Source of the DNA: Echinococcus granulosus
Taxonomy: Eukaryota; Platyhelminthes; Cestoda; Cyclophyllidea; Taeniidae
Assembly: GCF_000524195.1 (NCBI RefSeq)
Contig: NW_020170564.1
Span: forward strand, 78,918 to 97,476
DNA length: 18,559 nt
Direction: 5' to 3'
Positions 8,740-18,559 of the stretch are shown piece by piece. The notes beneath the pieces are model-generated. The model made no database searches, had not been told where the DNA came from, and saw only the letters and a program-made list of their open reading frames with translations. The position numbers and the translations under genes are program-made. How positions within the stretch are numbered: the first letter of the stretch is position 1; each line of letters starts with the position of its first letter.

Positions 8740-11700
8740 CTAAGAGTAGTTCACCCCAAATCCCATCTGAAAACCAGGCTTGGGCAGGTGTGTAGGGCAC
8801 ACGGCGCCGCGGAATAGGAGTGAACCTGCAAGAGGCACGCAGTAGTTGATTTCGAGACGAAGAGCACCGGCAAACCGAAGAACCAACCCAGCACCCACCA
8901 CTGACGCAGCAGTTGCTTGGCAAATGGAGAAATATTGGTCACCAGAGGCGCACGCCAATCGCCATTCCCTTATCGGGTCGGCTAGGAGACAGCCTTGAGT
9001 TTAGAGGGAGGGAAAAACAAAGCCTTCTTTTTAGCTATAAATAGCAGAGCGACGCCTACTCAATCGTGCTTCCTAAAGCTCGTGGGACTTGAAAGAGTTG
9101 TTTGCTCACCGAACACTTCAGTCTATCCCTCTGACCGATCTTCCATTCATTGTTCGATATGAGTTCTCATCCTCGACCCCTCCACTACTCATCAATCCCA
9201 TATCCACCCATCCACACACGCTCCACTACCTATCTAGGTACAAACTACGAATTCATGTACTTCCCCCATCTGCTTAGGCGTCTATCGACCCCATCTACGC
9301 ATTCACAATCAAGTACTCATTGTGTACACTCACCGTAGAACATCCATCAAATCCAAGCAACACAAAGCCAGTAAATAATGGCGATGGATTCTCTTCCCAG
9401 TGGAAACCCGCCCTCTTGTAATTCTCCTTTCTATTTCAGAAGCACCGACTTCTTTGTGATACTGCCGACACAGAGGCAGGAGGAAGGAGGGAGTTATCCA
9501 GAAGACTACTCCCTCTGTTCAATTCAATCACCATCCAACTTCCCTCATGTCAATCCTGCCGGCCAAGTAACCCATCTCCAAGTATACGTCGCCATAGAAT
9601 GAATTCCAATGTTAAAACAGAGTGCACTGTGGAATTCATCCCTAGCTCACCTGTCAAAGTGAAAGCATGAAGTCTCGCGAAAGAGGCGGCCGTGCTTGAG
9701 TTGATGAAAGGAAGGGGGGTGTAGAGGTGAAGGCCAGCAAAGCAGGAAGCCAAAGCGCCAGTGGGACAACTATGGCTTTCCGAGGCCAAGCCAGACTCTT
9801 CCATACTGCCGTGGTTCAGAGCTGGAGGCAGCAACTGGGGCTCACCCGGGCCTACACTGTAAAATTTGTAGCCGCGTAATTCCATAGGACCTCCGAGGAA
9901 AAACCGATCCACAACTGAAACCTGAGCACATAAAGGAATAAGCATTTCAAAGCAAAATTTTTTAGAACTCAAAAATTAAAAGAGCAGCACATTATTTCAG
10001 CATTTAATTAACAACTATAGGGCAGTCTCAACAGAAAACCATGTCGAGGCAATGTTAATGATGAGCTGAGAGCAGCTATTTCATTGGAAGAAAGATAAAA
10101 GGGGAAGAAAGAAGGTGATGGCTGCATTAATCCATCCATCCCCAATCCGATGAGCCATCATCCCGGTGTCAATGCCCACTTCTGACTGGTGGCCCCCATT
10201 TACGATAATTTTCCACCCACATTAGAAGACTCACAAACAATACTTCTGCAAATTTGATTAATGATTCTTCAATCGAACTAAGATGGATGGATGGACGGAC
10301 AGATGGATTGCTGTCTTCTTCAAGGTCGTATTGATCAACATCCACCGTTCAGGTGATCAACTATGAATCAACGTTCAGCAGTCTCTTGGTTGACCAAATG
10401 CCCTGGAGCGTGTCATAATACCTGCATGGTAAGGTCTAACTGTCGATGAAATCGTGGTGCATTAAAAACAAAACCTGCACTCTCGGCTTTGCATTCTGCC
10501 AGAAACGACATCAACTACCGACCACCAACCGCAGTCCGCGAAAGACAAGTCCCAAGTAACGTTTTACCTTTTCACACCGAAAAAAATTTCATATCCTATT
10601 AGTTGCTGTAAAATTACTCCAACTGCTTCGTCACACGATTTGGCGAAACCCATGAACCCTTTTCGTATACCTATAATTCCACATACGAGCAGGGAAGTTA
10701 GGCATTCATATGGGCGCGACCCTAGGCTATAAACTTTTTAGAGGTTGTATTCTTCAATAAGGCATTGCTCACCGGATGGCCACTGAGGGAATGTACCAAT
10801 CCTGCAGAAAAAGTTGCCTCAGCAACCAACCAGTCGGTTAGACGAAGAGGCTTTTGCAGAACGCCCTCCAAACGCAGCTGCACCGATTTCTTCATGTCCG
10901 ATCTAAGTGAGAATGAAAAGTACGCGGACATGTGTGCCTCTGGAACTCATTCAGTAGGTAAGACAAAAGACTGAGTGGAGGATTATTACTTGACGATAGT
11001 TGTCTTAGTGGGTCTTCCCAGGCCTTATTGGTACTGATCTTCCCACTGACAAGAAATAAGGAGAATGTTACAGCCCAGTAGTAGTAGGAGTGCAGACCTA
11101 CCAGGCACCAAAGACTTCGCCCTATCAGCCCTTCCACTCGCTACCAATTCTGAGGCCTTCAAAGTCAATTCGGTGCATGAGAAGAATAGAAAGTGGTGTG
11201 AGAAGCTGTCTTACTAATTAGTAAATATCTTATCTGCACATGTAATAAACTGGTACGACCTGAAACACCATTGTGCATAAAAGCAGCATAATTGAATCAA
11301 AATTCTTTAAATCCCAAAGGAATGCGTACTTACGGAGCTGCCGTTTCAAGTCCCACAGCAACTCGTGGTGGTGGGGGATTCAAAAAAGCCAACTCTTCAC
11401 TCAAACGGAGCAGGATACCACTCTGTGGAAATATACGATCATCTCGAGAGTCCACTTCTAAGCTGTGACGTAGATTGGTTTTCAAACTAACGCCACTTTC
11501 TAGCCTTAAGTTGAACGGTGTTGTCGGACCTACGATTTTTGCGAAGAAAGACGGGTCACTTGTAAGAGGGTTTTTGAGACAGGACATTTGATAACCACCA
11601 TCAACCCTATTCTCATAATAGCAGGCAAACAACGGCAGACCAGCAGATTACTACCTCAATAACTAACAGAACGCCTAAGTCATTATATAATTTCAAAAGA

Positions 11701-12456
11701 CGTAAGGAATTAAACCTACTGGAGGCCTCAATTTCTCTCCAGATATTGCTCCAATGAAGCTTTTGAATGCCCCATCGAGAGAAAGCACCAAGTTCAGCAA
11801 AAATGGAGCTTTCGTTACGCAGAATCTTTGACCACCAGTGATCATAAGTGCAGTCAGAACCCCCAAAGCTAAGCTTAATGTTGGGGTTCCTCTCAAAGGG
11901 CTTAGTGAAAGTAGCAAATCTGAAAGACGGTGAATGTTCTATTGTGCCTCCAGAACCACCCACCTCATTTTCGATGCATTACTTCCTACACTACCTTCAA
12001 TCTCAAAGCGTTCGCCTCTTCGAAAAATATTATTCAAAGCGTAATATCCGCCCATTCGCATCGAACCGTCGGTGTTAACGGTCCACTGGGCTTTTAAGTT
12101 TTGGGGCCTTTTTTCTTCAACAAAAATATTTACCTAAGCGGAACCATTCAACAACGAGGCAAAAGATACCTTATACGCATCCGGACGAGCAACCTGTTTC
12201 TCCGTATCAATCGAAATTTCGCAAAACTTAAAAATTTGCAAGCCCAGCAGCAGCGATTTGAGGTCACTCGAGTTTTCTAGCAGCTCACGCATGTTCTTGG
12301 ATTTGACTAGAGGATAGAGCTAAAGGGAATAAAGGGAATAAGTTAGCAAACCTGCTTTTTGAGAAAATCAACATTCGTTTTTCCAAGGCCAAAGAATGAA
12401 ACGGCTGTAACATACACCGGAATATCTTCGGCGACGAACGTCTCATCACAATCCAT
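8740..12456 (-). CDS. SAMM50: SAMM50/Sam50, mitochondrial outer-membrane beta-barrel assembly protein, complete, 8 exons
   Basis: Sam50 is the core of the mitochondrial sorting and assembly machinery and inserts beta-barrel precursors such as porin and Tom40 into the outer membrane. I join exons 12456-12352, 12319-12170, 12133-11964, 11919-11720, 11529-11334, 10902-10773, 9921-9651 and 8993-8740. All junctions are GT-AG and phase-consistent, giving 1476 nt or 491 residues; human SAM50 is about 469. The N-terminal ~90 residues form one POTRA-like domain (FFGLGKTNVDF resembles the vertebrate HFDGLGRTKDD). The rest is the Omp85 barrel: SMRMGGYY, SLEVDSRDDRIFPQSG, then DRFFLGGPMELRGY with the family's conserved loop-6 Arg-Gly at residues 333-334. 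LHLYTPLPF and RLEINYCVP follow, and the end GFQMGFGVNYS fits a C-terminal beta-signal. The start is the ATG at 12456; the frame stays open upstream, but that part is AT-rich and untypical. Stop TAG is at 8740-8742. Identification is very sure; the exact start is moderately sure. Confidence 0.95.
8994..11333 (-). other. Larger SAMM50 introns (8994-9650, 9922-10772, 10903-11333)
   Basis: The three larger 3' introns are 657, 851 and 431 bp. The first is C/T-rich on the plus strand (9170-9300). I see no nested gene. Plus-strand frames at 9089-9602 and 10765-10974 are shadows or low complexity. The span also contains exons 9651-9921 and 10773-10902, covered in the SAMM50 entry. Confidence 0.7.
10281..10310. 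repeat. Degenerate (GATG)n repeat
   Basis: GATG/GACG units in a SAMM50 intron. The complementary CATC form occurs nearby at about 10131. Confidence 0.8.
12134..12169 (-). other. 36-bp intron of SAMM50, one of three ultra-short introns
   Basis: GT-AG intron between AYK and VNIFVEE. Its neighbours are a 32-bp intron (12320-12351, with a branch-like CTAAC near its 5' end and a repeated TTATTCCC) and a 44-bp intron (11920-11963). The homologous protein runs smoothly across all three, so they are introns and not frame breaks. Confidence 0.88.
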
Positions 12457-12514
12457 GATAAGGGCGGATTCGAAAAACGATTGGCTTAAACACAGCACCT
12501 TAAATTGTTGCAAC

Positions 12515-12535
12515 ACAAAAAAATCTAGAAAAACA
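12515..12535 (-). promoter_or_regulatory. Candidate 5' acceptor site (trans-splice or 5'-UTR intron) upstream of SAMM50
   Basis: Reading the minus strand, a T-rich tract ending TTTTTCTAG (the AG falls at 12526-12525) lies about 68 nt before the SAMM50 ATG. Flatworms add spliced leaders at sites like this, or it could be the acceptor of a 5'-UTR intron. No partner donor is evident. This is inference. Confidence 0.3.
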
Positions 12536-13288
12536 AAAAAGTGTATACGATGACCTAGAATTTGTCTCTTTTGACATTTTATAAGGAAAACATTGCTTTT
12601 TGTTTGATTTATTGATAGGTAAAATTTATACAATTTTTGGCATTAAGTAACTTCAAGGATGACATATTTGCCCCACCATCTGTCATTTTGGCTTAGATAA
12701 TAAGTACATATAAACCATCTTTAAAGGTACTATTTTTATTTCTTTACAAATAAAGTTTCTGGTTCACTTCGTTAGTCACATTTTGCACCCAACTTTCCAT
12801 ATTTTTATGCATACCAGTTAAGCATATTTCCCTGAGGCTTCTCCGAAGTTGCACTAAGGCATTTAAACTCAGGTTTGTTTTTGCGTTTCAAAAGGCTGGA
12901 CATCTGTAGTAATTTCCATATGTTTACTTTGCCATTTGTGTGGTCGAGTGAGCAGGAACACAGGCATCGATACATGTACCACAAGGCAAATTGTACTCAT
13001 TCTACCACAATCAACTCAAACAACAGAAGGAAAATACCATAAACAATTTAGTGTAAGAATTTCTCCCCTAACTTTGCCATGGCCGCGCCCCCCTCCCGCC
13101 AACTGGTCCAACGAACCGACTTCACCAGCCCCCCTCTTTGACAATTCTAGAAACTTAAGCGCCTTTCTCGGCTGCCGAAATAAAGACAAGTCACCGCCTA
13201 ACTCGTGAGCTCCTCTACCACTTTATTTTTTTATAAAAAAAAAAACAAGGAACTGGACCCCACTCCTCGTAATACGTACAAAGAGCCA

Positions 13289-13294
13289 TTTATT
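13289..13294 (-). terminator. Likely polyadenylation signal of the FOXP-like gene
   Basis: AATAAA on the minus strand, about 175 nt after the FOXP stop codon. A second AATAAA is at 13222-13227. Confidence 0.4.
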
Positions 13295-13467
13295 GTGAAA
13301 ATACACCGTCAACACATACGTACACCTTTGTTCACCTTTTTTTTACAATAGGAGAGTTGGTTTTTGAAAAGGATTAAAATTTGGTTTGCTTCACTTTGGT
13401 CTGTCCCGCACATTATGGCGCTGAGAGAATTTACAGAGTCAAAATTGGACTACTGGCCTCTTTCCAA

Positions 13468-16355
13468 CTAGGCCGCCATATTTTTTGGAGGCAGAAGGGT
13501 TGGCACACCACCGGTGAGGTTCGGAGACGTTGAACCGCCTGCAGCATAAAGTTCACTGGTATCCATCTGAATGCTGGACAAGACCAGATAAAAAATTGTA
13601 TTGCTTATAAAACACCTTCGACAGAAGTCAATTTAATTGAAAAAGATTTTTGGACAACTCACGAATGATTTTCCACATCAACCTCGTCTTCACACATCAC
13701 AGTTGGAGATGATGCAGCCATGTTATTCGTCGATGTGGCAACGCTGATGGAATTGGTGGATGAGGGGTTGACGAGAGGCATCATCACCACCGGTGTGGAA
13801 GCTGAGCTACGAGCTGAGAGAGTACACTCATTGAATGACGTCGTTGCCGAAGCCGTTCCCACAGCTACTGACGGCGGTGGCTGTGGATGCAGAAGGTTGT
13901 GAAATTGTTGGTTTTCAGCTGTTGGAAAACGTCGACTGCGAGCTGTTGCTGATGATGATACCGACGAGGTGGAGAGGGGAGAAGTATTTGAGTTGCATTT
14001 CAGACGATTGGCATAATTACGACCCAAAACACGACCTCCGCTATAAGAAGAATTGAACGTAGTACAGGTTTATGAGCGAAAGCAACCGGAATCCACGAAT
14101 GCAAAACATTGTGGCAACTGGATGGATGAATGGATACAGGATGGATGGATATAGGATTGAGACGAAATGGATGGTTTACATCCACTTACAAAGGTGGTCT
14201 GCCATCTTTGCGCTGAAGACACTCATGCTCGTCGAAGACCCACACTGATCCACCCGCGGTTTCAACACGCCGAAAGCACTTGTGCAACGAGAGATTATGT
14301 CGGATGGCATTCTACAGTGCAAGCGAATAAAAATTAAAGGTTAAAGAGAACATCCTTGGACAAAATGAGATGATACTTCAGGCAGCGGCAAGAAAAAGGT
14401 GTGTTTGTCCTCTTCTTTGTCGTAATAGTTGGCTGACATACGCCTAGTGAGCCAGTCCAGTCCAGACACCGCTAATCAAGACAGTAGTGATAGTGTTACT
14501 GAACGAGATTTCTTGCGTTCTCATGAAACTCCTGCTCCTGATCACCTGACCGAATCATATCCGGTCGCGGTGACATAGCACGACGAACTCACCGAACAAT
14601 ACTGATGTTTCGGGAGTCCTAGTTTGACTTAAACTCTCCTCTTGGAGTTTAGGGAGGGTGAAAATTCGTGCTATTACAAGTTCCGCTGCTATGAAGCGCG
14701 AAGACATTCAACGCGCCTTGCTGGCTACTTCCCTCCGATTTCGCAGGAAGCTAGGAAGGGACACCAAGACGTGCGTACTTCAGGCCAACCCACCATACAT
14801 AGCCCCCCTCCACACACATATGATGTAGGCTTAGTTTTGTAAGGATAACCAATGATACGTATAGATATCAAGAATTCCAGAAAACCCTTCTCCTTTAAGC
14901 CTTCTAAAAGTTTTTGTTCAATAGATAAATTCCCACTTGTGCTTTTGTATTCGTGTCTGCTAGCATCACCACCCCAAGAACTTATTGAGTGTTAAACTTT
15001 GATTACAGCGCCTGTGGACGAGTCCATACCATCGTGCACCCCGCCAATTGCGCCGTAAAGGCAACCAGATAGGCTGACGCCGGGTTGGATCACAACCTTT
15101 GTTGATTCTAAAACCAGGTCTACTTAATTCCCTAACAGTAGATGATAAGTGAGTCCAACAACCTCACTCACCTTCCACGTGGCTTCGTTCTGTCGAAAGT
15201 AGAGAAATTCCTTCTGCAACCAGGCATAAATTTCGCTCAACGAGAGGCATTTATTTGGTGACTCGCAGATGGCCTGTCGAATGAGTGAGGCATACGTGAA
15301 GCGAGGACGGATGCATTGAGTGCGGTAGAAATGCCGTTGGCTCAGAGAACATTCCTCAGTGAGACTCTGAGACTCTCGTTTCGACTGTGTTGACGTCGGC
15401 ACAGCAGACGTTGTTGATGACGGTTGCGGTGGTGGTGGAGGTGGTGTTAAGTCGTTAGCAGGGGTGGAATCTTCCATCTTGACGATTGGTGAACCAGCAC
15501 CGATGCCATTGTCACTGTTGGTGCTATTGTTGAAATGATCTACAAAAATGAAATAAAAGGAGTAAAATTGACCTAAATATGGAACCTTTTGGAGGTTACT
15601 ATATTGGAAATAAATAGACTCCGTTTGTACCCCAAAATTTTGTCATTCTACTACCTCTGCAAACCGAAAAGCCTCGTTTGAAAGACGTTAGTTAGCGTAC
15701 CGTCTTTAATTCCACCGCCCACGGATGGGGACATTTTACGAGGCGCTCCATTGTCCATCGTTTCTGTCACCCTGGATCCATTCTCTCGGGAGAGAAGGAG
15801 ATTGTTCAGCAGGAGAGCTTGATCTCTACTACTCGGCGGCATCATTATTGGTCCTCCATTCTCGTTTATGTACTGCAAAAAGGCCAGCGTTCGAGTCATC
15901 GGATCACACAATTCCTCTTGGTGGCTCGACCGAACTGTAAAATAACATTTTGGTATGAGTTTATGCTCCAAGGGACGGTGTTTCATCAAATCGAATGAAC
16001 GGGCAAACCTTTTACAGACGCCGGTTGAAACGCTGTTTCACCAGTGACGGGATGGAGAACAGGAGGTGGAGGGGGAGGCGGAGGAGGGTGTGAGATTGGT
16101 TGGGAGGCAACTTTCTGTCTTTGGTGATCCAAAAATTTCGATCTTCGAGAAAGGTGATCCATCATACTACGCACGAGATGCGATTCGGCTGTGTACTAAA
16201 TGGGAAAACCAAAAAGTAAGTCCGACCTAAGCGGCATGAGTTGACATGATCTCAAGTTTAAAACTACCTTTTTGTAGGCCATCTCAAGCTCAAAAATCCG
16301 CATTTCTAATTGAGCCAGGGTCTCGGGAGTCAAATCGTGAGCTTCATCAGCATGT
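13468..16355 (-). CDS. FOXP: FOXP-family forkhead transcription factor, 3' seven exons (5' part outside the window)
   Basis: This is a DNA-binding transcription factor of the FOXP subfamily, which acts in the nucleus as dimers. Exons are 16355-16268, 16195-16009, 15934-15701, 15539-15172, 14311-14190, 14040-13663 and 13573-13468. All have GT-AG borders and matching phases, giving 493 residues to the TAG at 13468. Counted from the first whole codon, residues 1-6 (HADEAH) are the last two zinc ligands of the FOXP C2H2 finger. Residues about 12-44 form a leucine zipper with heptad positions L16, L23, Y30, V37 and L44, followed by a nine-proline run. The forkhead domain starts at residue 247 ([14 protein letters not shown]) and contains the recognition helix [13 protein letters not shown] at 293-305. 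It splits across two exons at TWK/NAI. A Ser/Thr/Pro-rich tail contains the acidic [10 protein letters not shown]. Zipper plus forkhead order and the LIRQAI and SLHKCF signatures separate FOXP from other FOX classes. The paralogue cannot be named. The first acceptor needs an upstream exon ending in phase 2, and I find none as far as 18559. Confidence 0.94.
14119..14175. repeat. Degenerate (GGAT)n repeat
   Basis: GGATGGATGAATGGAT-type units in the 149-bp FOXP intron 14041-14189. The run explains the open frame over this stretch on the minus strand. Confidence 0.85.
14190..15172 (-). other. Intron 15171-14312 splitting the forkhead domain, with its flanking exon ends
   Basis: The forkhead domain is encoded by the 3' end of exon 15539-15172 and by exon 14311-14190. 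They are separated by an 860-bp phase-0 intron between TWK and NAIRHN, directly before the recognition helix. The donor reads GTGAGT and the acceptor ends CTGTAG. I see no further exon, RNA gene or clear repeat in the intron. A small plus-strand open frame at 14642-14842 lies in it and looks random. Confidence 0.8.
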
Positions 16356-17681
16356 CTAAAACAAAAGTATCATTAAACGCTTATTTCGAGATGTCTAATA
16401 GGATCAGCAATACTACTCTACAATTTTTAAGACAAAAAAACTCCAAGGGCCGATGAAATTTGGTTTTATTTCACGTAACAGGGAACGTTTGAGAATAAAA
16501 TGCCCCAGCAGCCAATTTTATTCACGTGAGCGCCAGATATGAGCAGAGACCAAGCACGGACTGAAGGCGATGGATAGACGCAACCACCGTTGGAAGCGGG
16601 TTTGAGGATTCGAGATGGACACGAGTCAAACGGATGTGTCCGCCTCCCAACCTCATCCTCACTTCGTCTCCCTTATGAGAATACAGCCATACTTCATACC
16701 TAAACGGCTCGCCCAATCCAACACTGAATAATCCCTCTTATCAGGAGTTGTTTACCAGCTTGTTTAACTCCCCTAAACTGAAAATGCGAAAAAGTCTGTC
16801 CAAGTGACTCATGTGGCCTTGGACTAGTTCAAAAAGTCAGTCAAACAGACGGAGAGGGGCAAACAAACAAACAGGAAGGCAGACGTGAAGGCAAGCAGGC
16901 GAACGGACAGAGTGATGGATAAAAGGTAGGGAGTAAACAGACTGCAGTTAGTAAAAAAATTCCGCCCAAATGCGTTGGTGCACAAACAAGTAGGAAGTGA
17001 GAGAGAGCGAAGAAGAAATGGCCTTGAAGCGTTTTCAAACGACCTTGAAGCGCAAAAAAGGCCTAACCAAAGCGGTGGTAAACAAGCGCGGCGGGGTAGT
17101 AAACGCGTTCGCCCATTCGCTAGGCCCTCCCTTCAGGGCAGGCTCAGAAGAGCGTTTTTTTCTTCCCTTTTCTCGTGCTACCACCCTTCGCCCACTATTA
17201 TCACTGTCATGAGGATGCGTAAATAGTGTGTACTGCTCTGCCTACAGCCGCTTTTTGCCTCCCCACAAAAAAGGGTCCGGTTAATTTAAAAGAAAACGTA
17301 GCTTTCACGAGGTGAATAAGTGCGTCAAGTTTACTCACAATCAGCTGATGATCACCTGACTGCTCATCGATACCCACTAATCTGGCTCGGTAATCAGCTG
17401 ACGGGTATTGATTTTTTTCGCCAAAAAGTCAGTCGATAATCTGATTGGCGTAATTCAATTGAAAATTGATCGACGGCATTTCCTAAATATTTGTAAATCT
17501 CATTCCTCGAAAAAAAAAAACATTTTCTGAAATAAAAAATGAATTTTCTAAAAGTATTCTTCAACTGTCAGTTCGTCAAACAAATCCAAAATGACAATCC
17601 CCATTAATTACGCTATAACGTGCCTGAAGATTAGTGGATATTTTCTCAAAAATATATTGGATTTATTCTACTGCAATAAGT
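16356..17681. other. Probable 5' intron sequence of the FOXP-like gene
   Basis: No zinc-finger exon is visible on the minus strand up to the window end. The stretch holds the purine-rich repeat, an A-run near 17508 and an imperfect inverted repeat with two CAGCTG boxes at 17341-17412. The minus-strand frame 16522-16716 shows no FOXP similarity. Confidence 0.5.
16858..16920. repeat. Purine-rich short-unit repeat (AAAC and GGCAG-like units)
   Basis: An AAAC run followed by AGGCAG/AAGCAGGCG/GGACAG units. It explains the low-complexity minus-strand frame 16841-17038. Confidence 0.6.
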
Positions 17682-18559
17682 TGATTGTTTGTTTAACTCT
17701 CGGTTTTGGTAACAGGCCACCAAAGGGGCTCCGCCATTGCACCTGCGTCAAGTGGGTTGGCCTCTAGGCCATGCCATTAGCTCCATGCTCTACTGTTCTT
17801 CGACAACAGTAGAAGAAGTCTTGAGGCACTAACTTGGCGGCAGGAGAAAGTAAACCCCAATCTAAAGGACGACTACCCCGATTTCTACAGCTGGGTGATA
17901 AACCTTAGCGTGACGGAAGAAGAGTATATGCTGCAAATGAGAGAATCCGTGACAAATTATACAGAAGGATCGAAAATGACGTCTATCTTAGGCATCCACC
18001 TCAGTCCCTTGTTCTGCTGGAAAGCTATTAATAGCAGAAGCTACACTAGCTGCGAAGGCATCATTTGCGTGAATAAGCGGTACCGCCTCCTCCCCCTCTC
18101 TAGGAGCTGGATAGAACCTAAATAGAGGTAAGCAGCTCTCATGTGAGAACAAAGTGGCAAGGAATTGACGCAAAACCCAAACCCCCACAAAACCATGCTA
18201 AATCCTCTTATTTTTTGTTATATGACTCAGTTTTTCAGCCAGTGTACCAACAGCTAGGCATTGACACGAGTGATGGACAGCACATTCCCTCAACCCCGAT
18301 ATATTTTCCGTACAGGACAAAACTTCAAACCCAGTACGAATGCCACACGGGATAAGTGACACCGTGGTCAAGTATCTCCTCAGTTGCATGGAAATTCGAC
18401 GACTGGCAGGTTTGATTCGTGGGTGCTTTACTTACAGCACCGATTCCGTCATAAGGACTGAAGCAGGAGTTTGACAAAAGGTAGCGCCGGGAGCAATGCT
18501 CCAAAGAAAGGAGAGGCTATGAAATACGTCAACTGCTTATTTGACTCTCGATTTTGTTG
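17682..18559 (+). repeat. Dispersed repeat, copy B, cut by the window edge
   Basis: This copy starts near the motif TTTAACTCTCGGTTTTGGTAA. A related motif (TTTGACTCTCGATTTTGTTG) recurs at the right edge, about 850 bp later. Between them lies a partly open plus-strand frame with KVNPNLKDDYPDFYSWVINL around 17847-17910, LQMRESVT just after, and YLLSCMEIRRLAGLIRGC near 18372. Stops and shifts separate these blocks, so this is a remnant. The repeated end motif suggests either long terminal repeats or head-to-tail copies. It lies upstream of the FOXP exons, probably in a FOXP intron. I recognise no transposase or reverse-transcriptase motif. Confidence 0.65.

Larger units (their letters stand above)
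12457..13467. other. Intergenic region between FOXP and SAMM50
   Basis: This AT-rich kilobase between the FOXP stop and the SAMM50 start should hold the FOXP 3'-UTR (right) and the SAMM50 promoter and 5'-UTR (left). It contains homopolymer A/T runs (for example near 13223-13243) and the polyadenylation candidates. The open frame 12936-13208 on the plus strand shows no domain and is probably chance. Confidence 0.6.

Noticed and set aside
12457..12633. N-terminal extension of SAMM50 into the upstream open frame
   Set aside because: The extension is Phe/Ile/Lys-rich as expected from AT-rich UTR, contains an acceptor-like T tract, and has no similarity to Sam50 N-termini.
13720..13902. Plus-strand open frame, 60 codons
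   Set aside because: It is antisense to the FOXP tail exon 14040-13663, which has matching splice phases; this is a shadow.
16522..16716. Minus-strand open frame as a candidate for the missing FOXP zinc-finger exon
   Set aside because: It lacks the C-x4-C ligands, and I see no donor in the required phase 2.
17895..18125. Plus-strand open frame starting with Met, 76 codons
   Set aside because: It lies inside repeat copy B and is part of the decayed repeat frame, not an intact gene.

Overview
This is a eukaryotic window carrying multi-exon genes that all read on the minus strand. Three introns in one gene are only 32, 36 and 44 bp long, next to others of 0.2-0.9 kb. Very short introns of this kind are known from parasitic flatworms, especially tapeworms, so a cestode or another flatworm is my best guess. 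That is an inference: the sequence has no taxonomic marker. Almost all long open frames on the plus strand are antisense shadows or low-complexity sequence.

Layout from left to right. Positions 57-5157 (possibly to 6329) hold the 3' part of an unrecognised minus-strand gene. I reconstruct six phase-compatible exons. The product has a segment resembling the last strands of a C2 domain, then a long Gly/Ser-rich region and a basic stretch, and it runs off the left edge. Positions 6645-7351 hold a decayed dispersed repeat. Positions 8740-12456 hold a complete SAMM50 (Sam50) gene in eight exons. It predicts a 491-residue Omp85-family beta-barrel protein of the mitochondrial outer membrane, and all eight exons join in phase. 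Positions 13468-16355 hold the 3' seven exons of a FOXP-type forkhead transcription factor: the end of the C2H2 zinc finger, the leucine zipper, the forkhead domain and the acidic tail to the stop codon. Its 5' part, including most of the zinc finger, must lie beyond the right edge. Positions 17682-18559 hold a second, better preserved copy of the dispersed repeat, cut by the window edge.

The three genes have no evident functional link. One builds the mitochondrial outer-membrane insertion machinery, one is a DNA-binding regulator, and one may be a membrane- or trafficking-associated C2-like protein. SAMM50 and FOXP are head-to-tail neighbours about 1 kb apart.

The least explained items are the unidentified gene at the left and the repeat pair. 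The two copies share a decayed reading frame at protein level and are followed by a repeated end motif, which could mean a small retroelement or a multicopy pseudogene.
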